From: Pontibacter korlensis
GTDB taxonomy: Bacteria > Bacteroidota > Bacteroidia > Cytophagales > Hymenobacteraceae
Length of the DNA: 64,000 nt
Direction of reading: 5' to 3'
Assembly (NCBI RefSeq): GCF_000973725.1
Contig: NZ_CP009621.1
Span: 3,837,001-3,901,000, forward strand
Under the pieces are notes generated by a model. That model was not told the origin of the DNA. It saw only the letters and a program-made list of their open reading frames with translations, and searched no databases. Below, piece after piece: positions 8,531 through 17,269 of this stretch. Position numbers and translations under genes: made by a program. Numbering within the stretch: the stretch's first letter is position 1; each line of letters opens with the position of its first letter.

Positions 8531-9499
8531 ATGAAGCTTACTATTAGAAATATGCTTGGGTTGTTGTTCGCTTATATATTGATATGGAGCGGATTTGTGA
8601 GACGTGCACTGAATAAAGCCTTACAAGGTGACTACGTCCTGTCAATTTACTTCCATAAACCTACTAGAAGGGAGTTCGAAGCTAGTATCCGATGGCTCCA
8701 AAAAAACAACTTCAACTTTTTAAGCACTGCAGATCTTGAGAAGATTGTGCTACAGGAGTCACCTTTTCCCAAAGGTGCTGTAGTAATTACTGTGGATGAT
8801 GGTTGGCAAAGTAATGAAGATTGTATAGCAGAGGTAGCTAAGAAGTATAAAGTACCTGTTACTATATTTGTTTCTACAGGCCCTGTGGAGGAGGGGGTAT
8901 ACTGGTGGTCTTATGCGCAGGAAGCAAGGAGAAGAAATATTAAATGTCTTTCCCTAAAGGCTTTGAAAAAGTTGCCTAATAAGTCACGTCTCGAGGAAAT
9001 AGCTGAAATCAAAAACCTAATTTATTTAGACAGGGAAGCGATGACTATAGATCAAGTAAAAACGGTTGCAGATTCTGATTATGTATCTATTGGTGGACAT
9101 AGCCACAGCCATCCTATACTTGTGAATTGTAGTGCTGAGCAGGTGCACAGCGAGATGAGTGTATCTAAAATAAAGCTCGAGTCTTGGCTTGAAAAAGATA
9201 TTTCTTGTTTTGCATATCCAAATGGGGACTATGGTGAGCGGGAGATAAGGACTTTGCAAAGACTAGGATACAGGTTAGCATTCTGTAGTGAGCCAAGGCA
9301 CTTAACACCGGATGTGCTAGACAAATGTTATCAACTTCCAAGATTTGGGTTTCTAGAGGGTGCCTCCTTTGCTGAAAATACCTGCCGGATGGTTGGGGTT
9401 TGGCAGCATACAGTACAAAGGTTTAAAAAACCTTCTCTAAAAGGATTGAAAGCAGAATTTGCCCCTGTACCTCATACAGAAGCCAGTGCAATAATGTAG
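8531..9499 (+). CDS. NodB-type polysaccharide deacetylase, membrane-anchored
   Basis: 322 residues. The N-terminus (about 5-25) is a hydrophobic segment with basic residues after it, probably a membrane anchor. The NodB motifs are clear: motif 1 TVDDG (87-91) supplies the catalytic and metal Asp, and motif 2 GGHSHSHP (188-195) supplies the metal-binding His pair. FAYPNGDYGEREI and RLGYRLAFCSE are further conserved blocks. The family removes N- or O-acetyl groups from polymeric sugars, using a divalent metal. It stands first in a plus-strand run with the DegT-like and two FemAB-like genes, a set often seen in exopolysaccharide loci, so the likely substrate is the local polymer or a precursor. 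Substrate not shown by the sequence. Confidence 0.85.
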   Translation: MKLTIRNMLGLLFAYILIWSGFVRRALNKALQGDYVLSIYFHKPTRREFEASIRWLQKNNFNFLSTADLEKIVLQESPFPKGAVVITVDDGWQSNEDCIAEVAKKYKVPVTIFVSTGPVEEGVYWWSYAQEARRRNIKCLSLKALKKLPNKSRLEEIAEIKNLIYLDREAMTIDQVKTVADSDYVSIGGHSHSHPILVNCSAEQVHSEMSVSKIKLESWLEKDISCFAYPNGDYGEREIRTLQRLGYRLAFCSEPRHLTPDVLDKCYQLPRFGFLEGASFAENTCRMVGVWQHTVQRFKKPSLKGLKAEFAPVPHTEASAIM

Positions 9500-9613
9500 A
9501 AGCTTGTGAAAGAATATCCTTATTGTCGCTTATCTGTGACTAGGTAGAATTTGAGCAGTTTTGATAGGAGATAAATTAAAGTATCACCCTTAGTAAACAT
9601 TACTTTGCGTAGC

Positions 9614-10777
9614 ATGAGAATACACTTCACTTCTTTCTCCCGTCGCCTTGCTATTTGGCCAACACTTCCACTTGGTGTTCATTTAAGAAGAGATGCTGAT
9701 AAGCGCCCTTTTCCGCTTAATCAGGAAGGGTGTAGGATATATTCTCTTGCACGGCATGCCATCTGGAATGCTTGTCGCGCTTTTGGACTTGGGGCTGGAG
9801 ATGTTATACTTGTGCCAGCCTATCATCACGGTTCCGAAGTAGAAGCTCTCTTACAGGCAGGTGTTCAAGTAAGGTATTATGAAGTTAACGATGCCTTGGA
9901 GCCAGACCCAGAAGAGCTGAAGGAGCAAATGGATCACAAAGTGCGAGCTTTATATATCATCCATTACCTGGGATTCCCACAGAATGCTGCGTATTGGCGT
10001 GAATGGTGTGATGTGCAGGGGATACTATTAATTGAGGATGCTGCTCAGGCCTTTCTAGCAACTGTTAATGGGCAGCCTGTTGGTTCGTTTGGGCATGTGG
10101 CAGTGTTTTGCCTTTATAAAACATATGGTATTCCTGATGGGGGTGCTTTATTTAGTATCGCCCCGCCTGAGCCACCTTCAAGTGTTCCTAAGTCAGGTTA
10201 TTGGAGGATGCTAAAGAGGCATATAAATTGGGTAGCTGCACGCAGAGGCGAAGTAGGTTTTGTTCATATGCTGATAAAGCCTGTTTTTGCTTGGTGGAAG
10301 AGGATAAATGAGCATGCACATGCAGAGTTCGATTTAGGAAGTCCTGTGTTGCCACTTTCCAAAATGAGTAGCTATTTGATTCCTAAAATTGTTGATGAGA
10401 AATCTGCTGTTCAACGCAGAGAGAACTATAAATTTTTACTTAAGCACCTTGGGAATATGGTTCCCAGCCAGTTTGCTACGCTTCCAGAGGGAGCCTGCCC
10501 ATTTGCTTTTCCGGTGCAAGTGCAAGATGCGAAGACTTTTTTAGAAAAGTTGAAGCGGAAAGGTGTAATGGGACTTTTGTTTTGGCTTAACCCTCATCCA
10601 ACTTTACCGGTGGAGCAATTTCTTAGAAGCAAATCTTTACGTGAGCGAGTACTAGCGCTGCCAGTGCATCAAGAGCTTACCAGGAGTGATCTTGAAAGAA
10701 TTGTTAAGGTAGTAAAAGCCTGTAGTGCTATCTCTGAAGTAGCCTCGGAACCTGTTGTTTCAGTTAATTACAGTTAG
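9614..10777 (+). CDS. DegT/DnrJ/EryC1-type aminotransferase-like protein
   Basis: 387 residues from ATG 9614 (a TTG three codons upstream is less likely). It has the fold-type I PLP signature of sugar aminotransferases: VPAYHHGSEVEALLQAG, then LLIEDAAQAF with the ring-binding Asp (about 142), then FCLYKTYGIPDGGAL with the Schiff-base Lys (about 169). These enzymes transfer an amino group to nucleotide-linked keto-sugars. The LYKTYGIPDGG form and the lineup with FemAB-like proteins resemble a subgroup found in polysaccharide loci whose substrate is not known. It follows the deacetylase by about 115 bases and precedes the FemAB-like gene by about 50. A role in making an amino sugar or amino-acid-like decoration is inference. 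Confidence 0.75.
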   Translation: MRIHFTSFSRRLAIWPTLPLGVHLRRDADKRPFPLNQEGCRIYSLARHAIWNACRAFGLGAGDVILVPAYHHGSEVEALLQAGVQVRYYEVNDALEPDPEELKEQMDHKVRALYIIHYLGFPQNAAYWREWCDVQGILLIEDAAQAFLATVNGQPVGSFGHVAVFCLYKTYGIPDGGALFSIAPPEPPSSVPKSGYWRMLKRHINWVAARRGEVGFVHMLIKPVFAWWKRINEHAHAEFDLGSPVLPLSKMSSYLIPKIVDEKSAVQRRENYKFLLKHLGNMVPSQFATLPEGACPFAFPVQVQDAKTFLEKLKRKGVMGLLFWLNPHPTLPVEQFLRSKSLRERVLALPVHQELTRSDLERIVKVVKACSAISEVASEPVVSVNYS

Positions 10778-10828
10778 CTCACTTTCCAAATAATTACAGT
10801 ATTCATCTTTCACAGTTATTGATAATAT

Positions 10829-12517
10829 ATGCAGGATAACACCACATATGAGGTTGTGAAGGTTTCTTATAGAGCAGTAGGTGTTGAAGTAGTTATTGGG
10901 GAGGGTGTTTATGACTTGCTCAATAATATTACTTTTCAGTCTGCTTGGGACAATCTCCTCGAGTCTTGTGCCTGGAGTACTGTATTCCAGAGTCGCAGCT
11001 TTGTTTCTACTTGGTATAATGTTTATCAAAATGAATATTTACCCATTCTTGTCAAAAATGAGAATGAGGGTGAATTGATAGGGCTTTTAGCCATGGCTCT
11101 GCCGTTGTCAGCCCTCAGAGAGTGTGATACCAAGACGGCTAAAGGCAGAATAGTTGGTGCAGGGCAATATGAGGCAGAGTACCAAACTTGGCTAGCACTA
11201 GAATCAAATGGGGAGTCATTCATTCAGGATGCTCTTTCAGCTATGAGAAAGCAGTTTCCTTTATGTGAAATTCAACTTCGCTATCTTCCTCCGAATACTC
11301 CTATAGGTTGGGCTATGGGCGAGTCAAAGTGGGTTAAGCGAGTAGTGTTACAGCCTAGCAGGCGTCCTCTCATGGATATGGGTATGCCTGATTTCAGCAA
11401 GCTGTTCAAGAAAAGTGAGTATAGAAATAAACTGAACCGATTAAAAAAGCTGGGCCTACTGCATTTTGAACGCATAACTGATTTTGAAACCTTCTCAGCA
11501 ATTCTTCCTGAGCTGACTGTTCAGTACGATTTCAGGCAAGGGGCCATGTTTAATAAGAATCAGTTTAGGGAGAATTCTTCAAAACAAAAATTTCTTTTAG
11601 AGTTATTTGAGCAGGATCTGCTACATGTTTCTGTGCTAAGAGCAGGCAATGAGCTTTTAGCTTCTATAGTTGCTATAGCAGGCAAAAAGTGGGTGCATTT
11701 AGGTGGCATCAACATACATAGTCCATTCAATGCACATTATTATTCACCTGGGTTTGTGAATTTTCTGATGTTAGGGCAGCAGTTGGCACAGGAGGGGTAT
11801 GCCGTTTTTGACTTGACACCAGGAGGTGATGCCTACAAAGAGCGAATGGCTACTAGACATGACCACGTGTATGAACTTGTGGTAACTAGTAGTTTTACAT
11901 CCCATTTCAAAAGGCGCCTAAAGAAGCATATACATGATAGAATGGTGAAGACTGGGGTTAGGCCTATGAGTGTGGAGCTCTCATTAAGGAAGAAAAAGTA
12001 TTTATTAAAGGAAAGGTTGAAAGCCTTAAAGCAGCCGAGAGATTTCCTCAGGTTTATTAACCAATTGGCTGGTAGTTCTAAAAAGACACCTGAAAAGCTT
12101 CTTAAGATCAGTTTAAATCCCGCTACAGCCACTTCTACCCTTGAAGTTAATGCTAATAACCTGAGTGATTTGCTGAACTATGAACCTGCTATAGGGTGCT
12201 TAACCCGCTGGGAGTTTTTGGAGGATGCAATGCGAAGGTTTGAGGTGGGGGAGACCTCGTATACCTGGAGCTTGGAAGGAAAATTAATGGCCTGTGTGTG
12301 GCATAGTGGAGGCAACGATAAAACGAATAATGAGCAGGCTGCAACTGTACTCCATAGTATTTACTTACATCCTTTTGCACAAGACAGATTAGGAGAATTT
12401 CTTTTAGCAGTAGGTAGAAAAGCATCTGAAGATAAACAAAATATTGACCTGTACCTTCTAAGCAGTCCAAGTTTGATCAACATGAACAATACACTTGAGG
12501 AATGGAAGGATTCATAA
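10829..12517 (+). CDS. FemAB/GNAT-like acyltransferase, copy 1
   Basis: 562 residues. The front part resembles the FemAB-like/BioF2-like acetyltransferase family: CAWSTVFQSRSFVSTWYNVY, GAGQYEAEYQTWLA, ILPELTVQYDFRQGAMFN, LLASIVAIAGKKWVHLGGIN and VFDLTPGGDAYKERMA. About 110 further residues at the C-terminus (LLNYEPAIGCLTRWEFLEDAMRRF, then SYTWSLEGKLMACVWHSG) look like a second small GNAT-like half. Such proteins acylate amino groups of sugars or cell-envelope precursors. A paralogue follows directly, with the same layout. Exact acyl donor and target cannot be read from the sequence; a link to polymer decoration is inferred from the neighbours. Confidence 0.7.
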   Translation: MQDNTTYEVVKVSYRAVGVEVVIGEGVYDLLNNITFQSAWDNLLESCAWSTVFQSRSFVSTWYNVYQNEYLPILVKNENEGELIGLLAMALPLSALRECDTKTAKGRIVGAGQYEAEYQTWLALESNGESFIQDALSAMRKQFPLCEIQLRYLPPNTPIGWAMGESKWVKRVVLQPSRRPLMDMGMPDFSKLFKKSEYRNKLNRLKKLGLLHFERITDFETFSAILPELTVQYDFRQGAMFNKNQFRENSSKQKFLLELFEQDLLHVSVLRAGNELLASIVAIAGKKWVHLGGINIHSPFNAHYYSPGFVNFLMLGQQLAQEGYAVFDLTPGGDAYKERMATRHDHVYELVVTSSFTSHFKRRLKKHIHDRMVKTGVRPMSVELSLRKKKYLLKERLKALKQPRDFLRFINQLAGSSKKTPEKLLKISLNPATATSTLEVNANNLSDLLNYEPAIGCLTRWEFLEDAMRRFEVGETSYTWSLEGKLMACVWHSGGNDKTNNEQAATVLHSIYLHPFAQDRLGEFLLAVGRKASEDKQNIDLYLLSSPSLINMNNTLEEWKDS

Positions 12518-12560
12518 GAATCTTCTAAATAAATCCTAAACCTGTTCCAATACTACTACT

Positions 12561-14228
12561 ATGAATAACTTACTTATCCATAAAGCACATATTAAAGAAG
12601 AAAAGGCTGTAGGTGAAGATGGTGTATTCATGTCTGAGGGATATGCTGTTTTTGACCTGCTTTATGATAAGGAGTTTCAGGACGCGTGGGATAAGTTATA
12701 CGAGAACTGTGCCTGGGCTACAGTGTTTCAGAAAAGAACTTTTGTAACATCATGGTATCAAATCTACAGTAAGATTTACCTGCCTTTAATTATTTATAGA
12801 GTCGGGGGAGGCAGGCTTACAGGAATATTAACTTTAACGAAAAGTACGCGAGGGTTAATTACAGGAGCGGGCGCCGCTCAAGCAGAGTATCAAGTCTGGC
12901 TCACTTCTTCAGATGATGGAGGTGGATTCATCAAACAGGCCTTATCATTAATTAGGAAAAGGTATCCTAAAGATCGAGTACAGCTGAAGTACATTCCTGG
13001 TAAAGCTTATGTTGCTTGGGCAAAAACAGATTCTTATTGGAGTAAACGATGTTTTTTACGTGCGTTCAGACAGCCATTAATATTGGCTGATGAAGAGAAG
13101 CTTCTGGCTGAACTAAGAAAAAAGAATAGGAGAGAAAAAATTAACCGTTTAAAAAGACTAGGAGAGCTAGAGTTTAAGCGCATAAAAGACTGCAGCGAAT
13201 TTACCTCCATTTTTGATGAACTGGCGCTGCAATTCGATTTCAGAAAAGAAGCTATGTTCAATAGGAGTTTCTTTCGAGATGACTCTTACCGAAAGGATTT
13301 TTTAGTTTCTCTGTTCAAAAATAACCTACTACATGTTACAGTACTAAAAGTTAATGGAGAGGTGATAGCTTCTAACGTGGGGGCTGTAGGAAAGGGGAGT
13401 GTGCACCTGCAGGGTATAAATTCGCATGCACCTTCTTATGCTAGATATTCCCCAGGCATTCTCCACTTCCTGATGTTGGGTAGATTGTTATCTGAAGAAG
13501 GGATCTTGGTTTTTGATTTGACTCCTGGTGCCGATGCTTATAAAGATGCCTTAGCAACTGATTATGCTGAGGCTTATCAAATTGATGTGGTTAGCAGAGC
13601 AGAAAAGTTAGAGATGATCTCTGCGCTAACACTAGTAGGCAAAGCCAAGGCTACTGCCTTAAGACTGGGGGTAAAGCCAGAGAAAATAAAAGGCTTGAAG
13701 TATGACTATTTACTTTTTAAAGAAAGGCTTGAAGGCTTTAAAAAGTTGGGGTTAGGAACAGTGTTATCTAACGGTTACCGGTTATTTAAGGGCGGGTTAA
13801 AAGAGCAGGTTTACCTTTTAGATGAGACTATGTGTGCAAACTCCGCAGGTAGTGCTGAGGTGATTAAGTGTTGCAGCCTGAACGACCTTCTAGCCTATGC
13901 TCCTGCTAGCCAAGATACCACAAGATGGGATTTTCTGAAAGAGGCGATGCGGAAACTAGAAAATGGGGAGCAATCATATACATGGTGCAGAGAAGGGAGG
14001 CTAATTGCGTGTGCCTGGTATAATGTTTCCAAAGAAGCTAATATGAATACACCGTTACTAAAGATGACACACTGGCAATCGGAAAGTAAAGATGACTTTA
14101 TGATTTTCGGAAGTAGTATGTTGGCTACTCTTAAATGTAACCAGCTGTACATAAGCATTGATAAAAATAATATCCTGCGTAAAGTTGAAAATTTTCCTTT
14201 ATTAAGAAGCAAAGGGATTTATCAGTAA
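12561..14228 (+). CDS. FemAB/GNAT-like acyltransferase, copy 2
   Basis: 555 residues, clearly homologous to the gene just upstream over its whole length: CAWATVFQKRTFVTSWYQIY, GAGAAQAEYQVWL, IFDELALQFDFRKEAMFN, VIASNVGAVGKGSVHLQGIN, VFDLTPGADAYKDALA, and a C-terminal block RWDFLKEAMRKLENGEQSYTW. The two are diverged at the DNA level, so the duplication is old, unlike the lyase duplication at 5.4/7.3 kb. The 43-base gap suggests cotranscription. Two different paralogues may modify two sites or two substrates; this is inference. Confidence 0.7.
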   Translation: MNNLLIHKAHIKEEKAVGEDGVFMSEGYAVFDLLYDKEFQDAWDKLYENCAWATVFQKRTFVTSWYQIYSKIYLPLIIYRVGGGRLTGILTLTKSTRGLITGAGAAQAEYQVWLTSSDDGGGFIKQALSLIRKRYPKDRVQLKYIPGKAYVAWAKTDSYWSKRCFLRAFRQPLILADEEKLLAELRKKNRREKINRLKRLGELEFKRIKDCSEFTSIFDELALQFDFRKEAMFNRSFFRDDSYRKDFLVSLFKNNLLHVTVLKVNGEVIASNVGAVGKGSVHLQGINSHAPSYARYSPGILHFLMLGRLLSEEGILVFDLTPGADAYKDALATDYAEAYQIDVVSRAEKLEMISALTLVGKAKATALRLGVKPEKIKGLKYDYLLFKERLEGFKKLGLGTVLSNGYRLFKGGLKEQVYLLDETMCANSAGSAEVIKCCSLNDLLAYAPASQDTTRWDFLKEAMRKLENGEQSYTWCREGRLIACAWYNVSKEANMNTPLLKMTHWQSESKDDFMIFGSSMLATLKCNQLYISIDKNNILRKVENFPLLRSKGIYQ

Positions 14229-15095
14229 CTGCTTCCCTGTAACAAGTTTCTATTAGTATATATAACATATGATGTATTAAGTTCGGAAACTTATTCAACA
14301 CTTCCGGGATATTAGTAAATCATTTTTTAGAACTTCATATATACTAAAATAAACTCTATTAGCTACAATGCCACGTAGCTAATTTGAAAATGCCTGCACC
14401 TTTACACTTTAAAATGTTATGTTTACTAGAAAAAAAGTATAATTGGCTTATTTGTATATAAATGTTATTAAATTATTAAATAATAAAGAATCAAAATACT
14501 CTAAACAGAGTATACTAATCATATTATTTATTGTACTTGATTAAGCGGAATGAAGTGTTGATTTATGTAAAGGTGGAGTCCAGAATCAAAGTCAAGGTAT
14601 GTAGAAAGCAGTAACTTAATCTAATTTTTGCCTATGAAAGTGTCTCCAATAGCTGCGGTAGGTCAGCCTAAAAAATTACAATGGTTAGTCCGGCTTATGT
14701 GTTAAACACTAAATAGTACGATTATATGGTATTTAGTAAAGCTATATTACATGTTAGCTTTGCCTCAGAGAAGCTTTTGTAACTTCTGTGCCTCTACAGG
14801 TGTGACAATTTTGGGTTAAGTAAATTTCTTCTGCTTCTTCTTATAATTGATTACACAATCTATATATGTTCTGGAAGGCGAACTCTTACGTCTAAACTGT
14901 GAGAAATACTTGAGTATGTGTAGGTAATAGGTAAGATAGTTGACTAAATAATCCAAAATCAGCTAACGGTAGAATTTATTATTATAACATAATACTATTG
15001 AAGTTTATTGCCTCTCAGCTTTTATGCCTGTGTGTCTATGTAGTTTCATTCAAGGCACTCTTCAATTAATTAGCATAATATTAAAGTACACTGTT
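14229..15095. other. AT-rich intergenic region
   Basis: About 870 bases with no supported gene. No clear terminator follows the FemAB-like gene and no promoter consensus could be picked for the sugar transferase. The region is similar in base composition to 4481-5304. Confidence 0.4.
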
Positions 15096-16475
15096 ATGAT
15101 TAATTCTAAACCTAAAATTTCTAAAGCTCATTTAGAAAGAGATGTAGTGACGCTTGTGCTTACTATTTTCATGTCTATCTACATCATTGAAAACGTTGTT
15201 TATATAGGTGCTGACTGGCTTATTCTGTTAAATGTGGTTGTTCTTGGCGCAATGATGATCTATATCAAGTCTCAGGCGCCAATCAAACTGTCAGAAAAGC
15301 GGAACCTACAGTTAACCAGGTTTATCAAGGCCTATGCTGTTCTTCTTTCTTTGGCAGCACTTCTGTACTTATTTAAGCCTTTGTTGTTTCTGACTTTGTT
15401 CCCTGACACGAATATGTTCTTAGCCTTTGTTTTAGGTTTTCCAACATTAGGGGTTCCGTTGAATTTAATTGTTGGTGCTGTCTTGAATAAAGTTAAATTG
15501 AATACAGAGAGAAGGAAAACTACATTAGTAGCTGGTGTAGGAAACCTTGCCCGCAATGTAGAGCATGAGCTTTATGGTCATGATATAAAAGGATACATTA
15601 AGGTTAAGAAAGAAGAGTGCCTTGTTAAGCCGGAGAAGGTAGTCGGAGAGCTCGAGCAGATTCATGAATACTTAAAGGATAACCCCGTTGATGAAATAGT
15701 TATTGCCATACCGGTTAAACCTTCCAAAAAAATACGTAACATCTTGATGGCTGCAGATCATTATGGGGTTAGAGTAAAGTACATTCCAGATTATCAAAAC
15801 TTGTTCGGCGAACACTATAGAACTAGGCGCTATGGGCACTTAGAAGCTGTTCACGTAAGGCAGTTACCTTTGGACGGTACTGTAGCGTCGTTGTTGAAGA
15901 CTAGCTTTGATAAAGTGTTCTCCTTTTTAGTGCTTCTGGCACTCTCACCCATATTCCTTGTTTTGGCCATTCTAATAAAGTTTGACTCACCAGGTCCTGT
16001 ATTTTATTGTCCTATACGAATAGGGCGTGGAGGTAAGCCATTTAAGTGCTTTAAGTTTAGAAGTATGAGAGAAAGTGACAGCTGTATAGGAGGGATTCTG
16101 TCTACTCAGCAAAACGACCCAAGAATAACAAAATTAGGTAGGATCATGCGCAAGTATAGCATTGACGAATTACCTCAATTTTATAATGTTCTTTTAGGAG
16201 ACATGAGCGTGGTAGGGCCAAGACCTCATAGAAGTCATCTAAATAGGCAGCTGCAGGAAAGTGAAGATAAGTATATGATAAGACACTACTATAAACCAGG
16301 TATTACTGGATGGGCTCAGGTAAATGGCTGGAGAGGCCCCACTGAGACGAAAGAGCAAAAAAGCCAGCGTACTCTTCACGATCTCTGGTATATGGAAAAC
16401 TGGTCAATGAAACTCGATTTTAAGATTATTTACATGACAATTTTTAGCCGTAAGGTACATAGTAGTGCATTTTAG
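15096..16475 (+). CDS. polyprenyl-phosphate sugar-1-phosphate transferase (initiating enzyme)
   Basis: About 459 residues from ATG 15096 (MINSKPK); an upstream in-frame ATG at 15024 adds a poor leader. The N-terminal half has several membrane helices and a Rossmann-like domain (LVAGVGNLARNVEHELYG). The C-terminal half is the bacterial sugar transferase domain: a membrane helix (VFSFLVLLALSPIFLVLAILI), FDSPGPVFYCPIRIGRGGKPF, FKFRSMR, DPRITKLGRIMRKYSIDELPQ, GDMSVVGPRP and KPGITGWAQVNGWRG. The family transfers a sugar phosphate from a nucleotide sugar to the lipid carrier and so starts a repeat unit. Here it lies convergent to the big minus-strand operon, whose Wzx, Wzy and Wzc products would use its output. 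Confidence 0.9.
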   Translation: MINSKPKISKAHLERDVVTLVLTIFMSIYIIENVVYIGADWLILLNVVVLGAMMIYIKSQAPIKLSEKRNLQLTRFIKAYAVLLSLAALLYLFKPLLFLTLFPDTNMFLAFVLGFPTLGVPLNLIVGAVLNKVKLNTERRKTTLVAGVGNLARNVEHELYGHDIKGYIKVKKEECLVKPEKVVGELEQIHEYLKDNPVDEIVIAIPVKPSKKIRNILMAADHYGVRVKYIPDYQNLFGEHYRTRRYGHLEAVHVRQLPLDGTVASLLKTSFDKVFSFLVLLALSPIFLVLAILIKFDSPGPVFYCPIRIGRGGKPFKCFKFRSMRESDSCIGGILSTQQNDPRITKLGRIMRKYSIDELPQFYNVLLGDMSVVGPRPHRSHLNRQLQESEDKYMIRHYYKPGITGWAQVNGWRGPTETKEQKSQRTLHDLWYMENWSMKLDFKIIYMTIFSRKVHSSAF

Positions 16476-16511
16476 AGTAAAAACAGGCTTATGAACTAGA
16501 TCTACATATTA

Positions 16512-16574
16512 ATGTTAAAGTCAAAGGCTGGGCCACCTCACAAGTAGAGGTGGCCCAGCCTTTGACTTTAACAT
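16512..16574 (+). terminator. 28-bp perfect hairpin after the sugar transferase
   Basis: Arms 16512-16539 and 16547-16574 are perfectly complementary over 28 base pairs with a seven-base loop (ACAAGTA). The inner stem is GC-rich (GGCTGGGCCACCTC) and the outer part AT-rich. It starts 37 bases after the stop codon. There is no simple T-run, but the architecture matches other terminators in this window. Confidence 0.65.
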
Positions 16575-16697
16575 CTGGTAAAGATTTATCATTAAAGCTA
16601 TAGGTGGCATGTTTAAAATAACACTTTGAAGTGTTGGTAAACTGCAACGCTATCTTGGGTCTAGTGGATCAGACCGAAGTGATTTCACATTGACATT

Positions 16698-16878
16698 CCC
16701 ACCGCTAAAGCAGGTGGGATTCTTGGGCTACCTCGCTACTGCGACTGTATATCTCCCAAGCTGAAACGGTCTGCCCGACCGCCTTATTTCTTATATTACT
16801 AGCTGCGTTCACATCCCGGTGCAGGGCATGTTTGCTGCAGCAAAGGTAACAGCCGGCAAGTGCAGGCGGTAGAACATA
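16698..16878 (-). mobile_element. IS200/IS605-type TnpB C-terminal remnant with element-end hairpin
   Basis: On the minus strand the frame from about 16878 down to the TAG at 16705-16707 reads CSKHALHRDVNAASNIRNKA and then VGQTVSAWEIYSRSSEVAQE. This is the end of an RNA-guided TnpB-family nuclease (RDxNAAxNI, the last RuvC Asp region). The hairpin CCCACC...GGTGGG (16698-16718) overlaps the stop codon, as at the right end of IS605/IS1341-type elements. A stop codon closes the frame just upstream, so at most about 60 of the usual 350-450 residues remain. No TnpA is near. The element is dead. Confidence 0.75.
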
Positions 16879-16919
16879 GGGTAAGATCTAACCCAACAAA
16901 AGTGAAGGGATGTCGCACC

Positions 16920-16978
16920 ACATCCAGAGCGTCTTTGCCCACATCGACGCCAAGGTTCTGACAGAGTAAATTCTTCAT
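16920..16978 (-). pseudogene. possible IS110-type transposase N-terminal scrap
   Basis: A frame starting at 16978 reads MKNLLCQNLGVDVGKDALDV, which resembles the opening of Bacteroidota IS110-family transposases (the first catalytic Asp of the DEDD set in GVDV). The match is only about 20 residues, directly upstream of the TnpB scrap. Chance similarity cannot be excluded. Confidence 0.3.
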
Positions 16979-17087
16979 AGCTGAAAGGGGTTTAAGTGGA
17001 CAAAAAACATTCATCTTCCGGGCCTACACTCACTCATGCCTGCGGATGGGGCAGCCGCTAGGTACTGTCCAGGCTTTTAAGATAAAG

Positions 17088-17118
17088 AGAAAGGGAAGGG
17101 CTTTCTCCTTCCCTTTCT
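17088..17118. other. 12-bp stem-loop
   Basis: AGAAAGGGAAGG (17088-17099) pairs perfectly with CCTTCCCTTTCT (17107-17118) around a seven-base loop. It lies beyond the terminator of the exopolysaccharide operon and could be a second backup terminator, or a scar of the nearby element remnant. Confidence 0.5.
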
Positions 17119-17213
17119 GTTGGCTTACGTTTAAGAGCCTGATAAAATTGAACTTACGCTTATACTGCCAAAGATATGAGTGCGAGGGCTTTCTTTGGCA
17201 TTTACTCGTAAAT

Positions 17214-17246
17214 ATAAAAAAACCGCACCAGTTGATGGAGCGGTTT
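17214..17246 (-). terminator. intrinsic terminator of the exopolysaccharide operon
   Basis: On the minus strand AAACCGC pairs with GCGGTTT around a 13-base loop and is followed by a run of seven Ts. It begins 24 bases after the stop of the last operon gene (17270-18133). Confidence 0.85.
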
Positions 17247-17269
17247 GACACTGTTTGGTGTAGAATATT

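Noticed and set aside
15024..15095. Extra 24 codons at the start of the sugar transferase
   Set aside because: The leader has no family similarity and the next Met (15096) gives the usual length.
16799..17014. 71-codon minus-strand frame as an intact gene
   Set aside because: Only about 20 residues resemble a transposase start; the rest overlaps the TnpB remnant in another frame, so it is treated as scrap.
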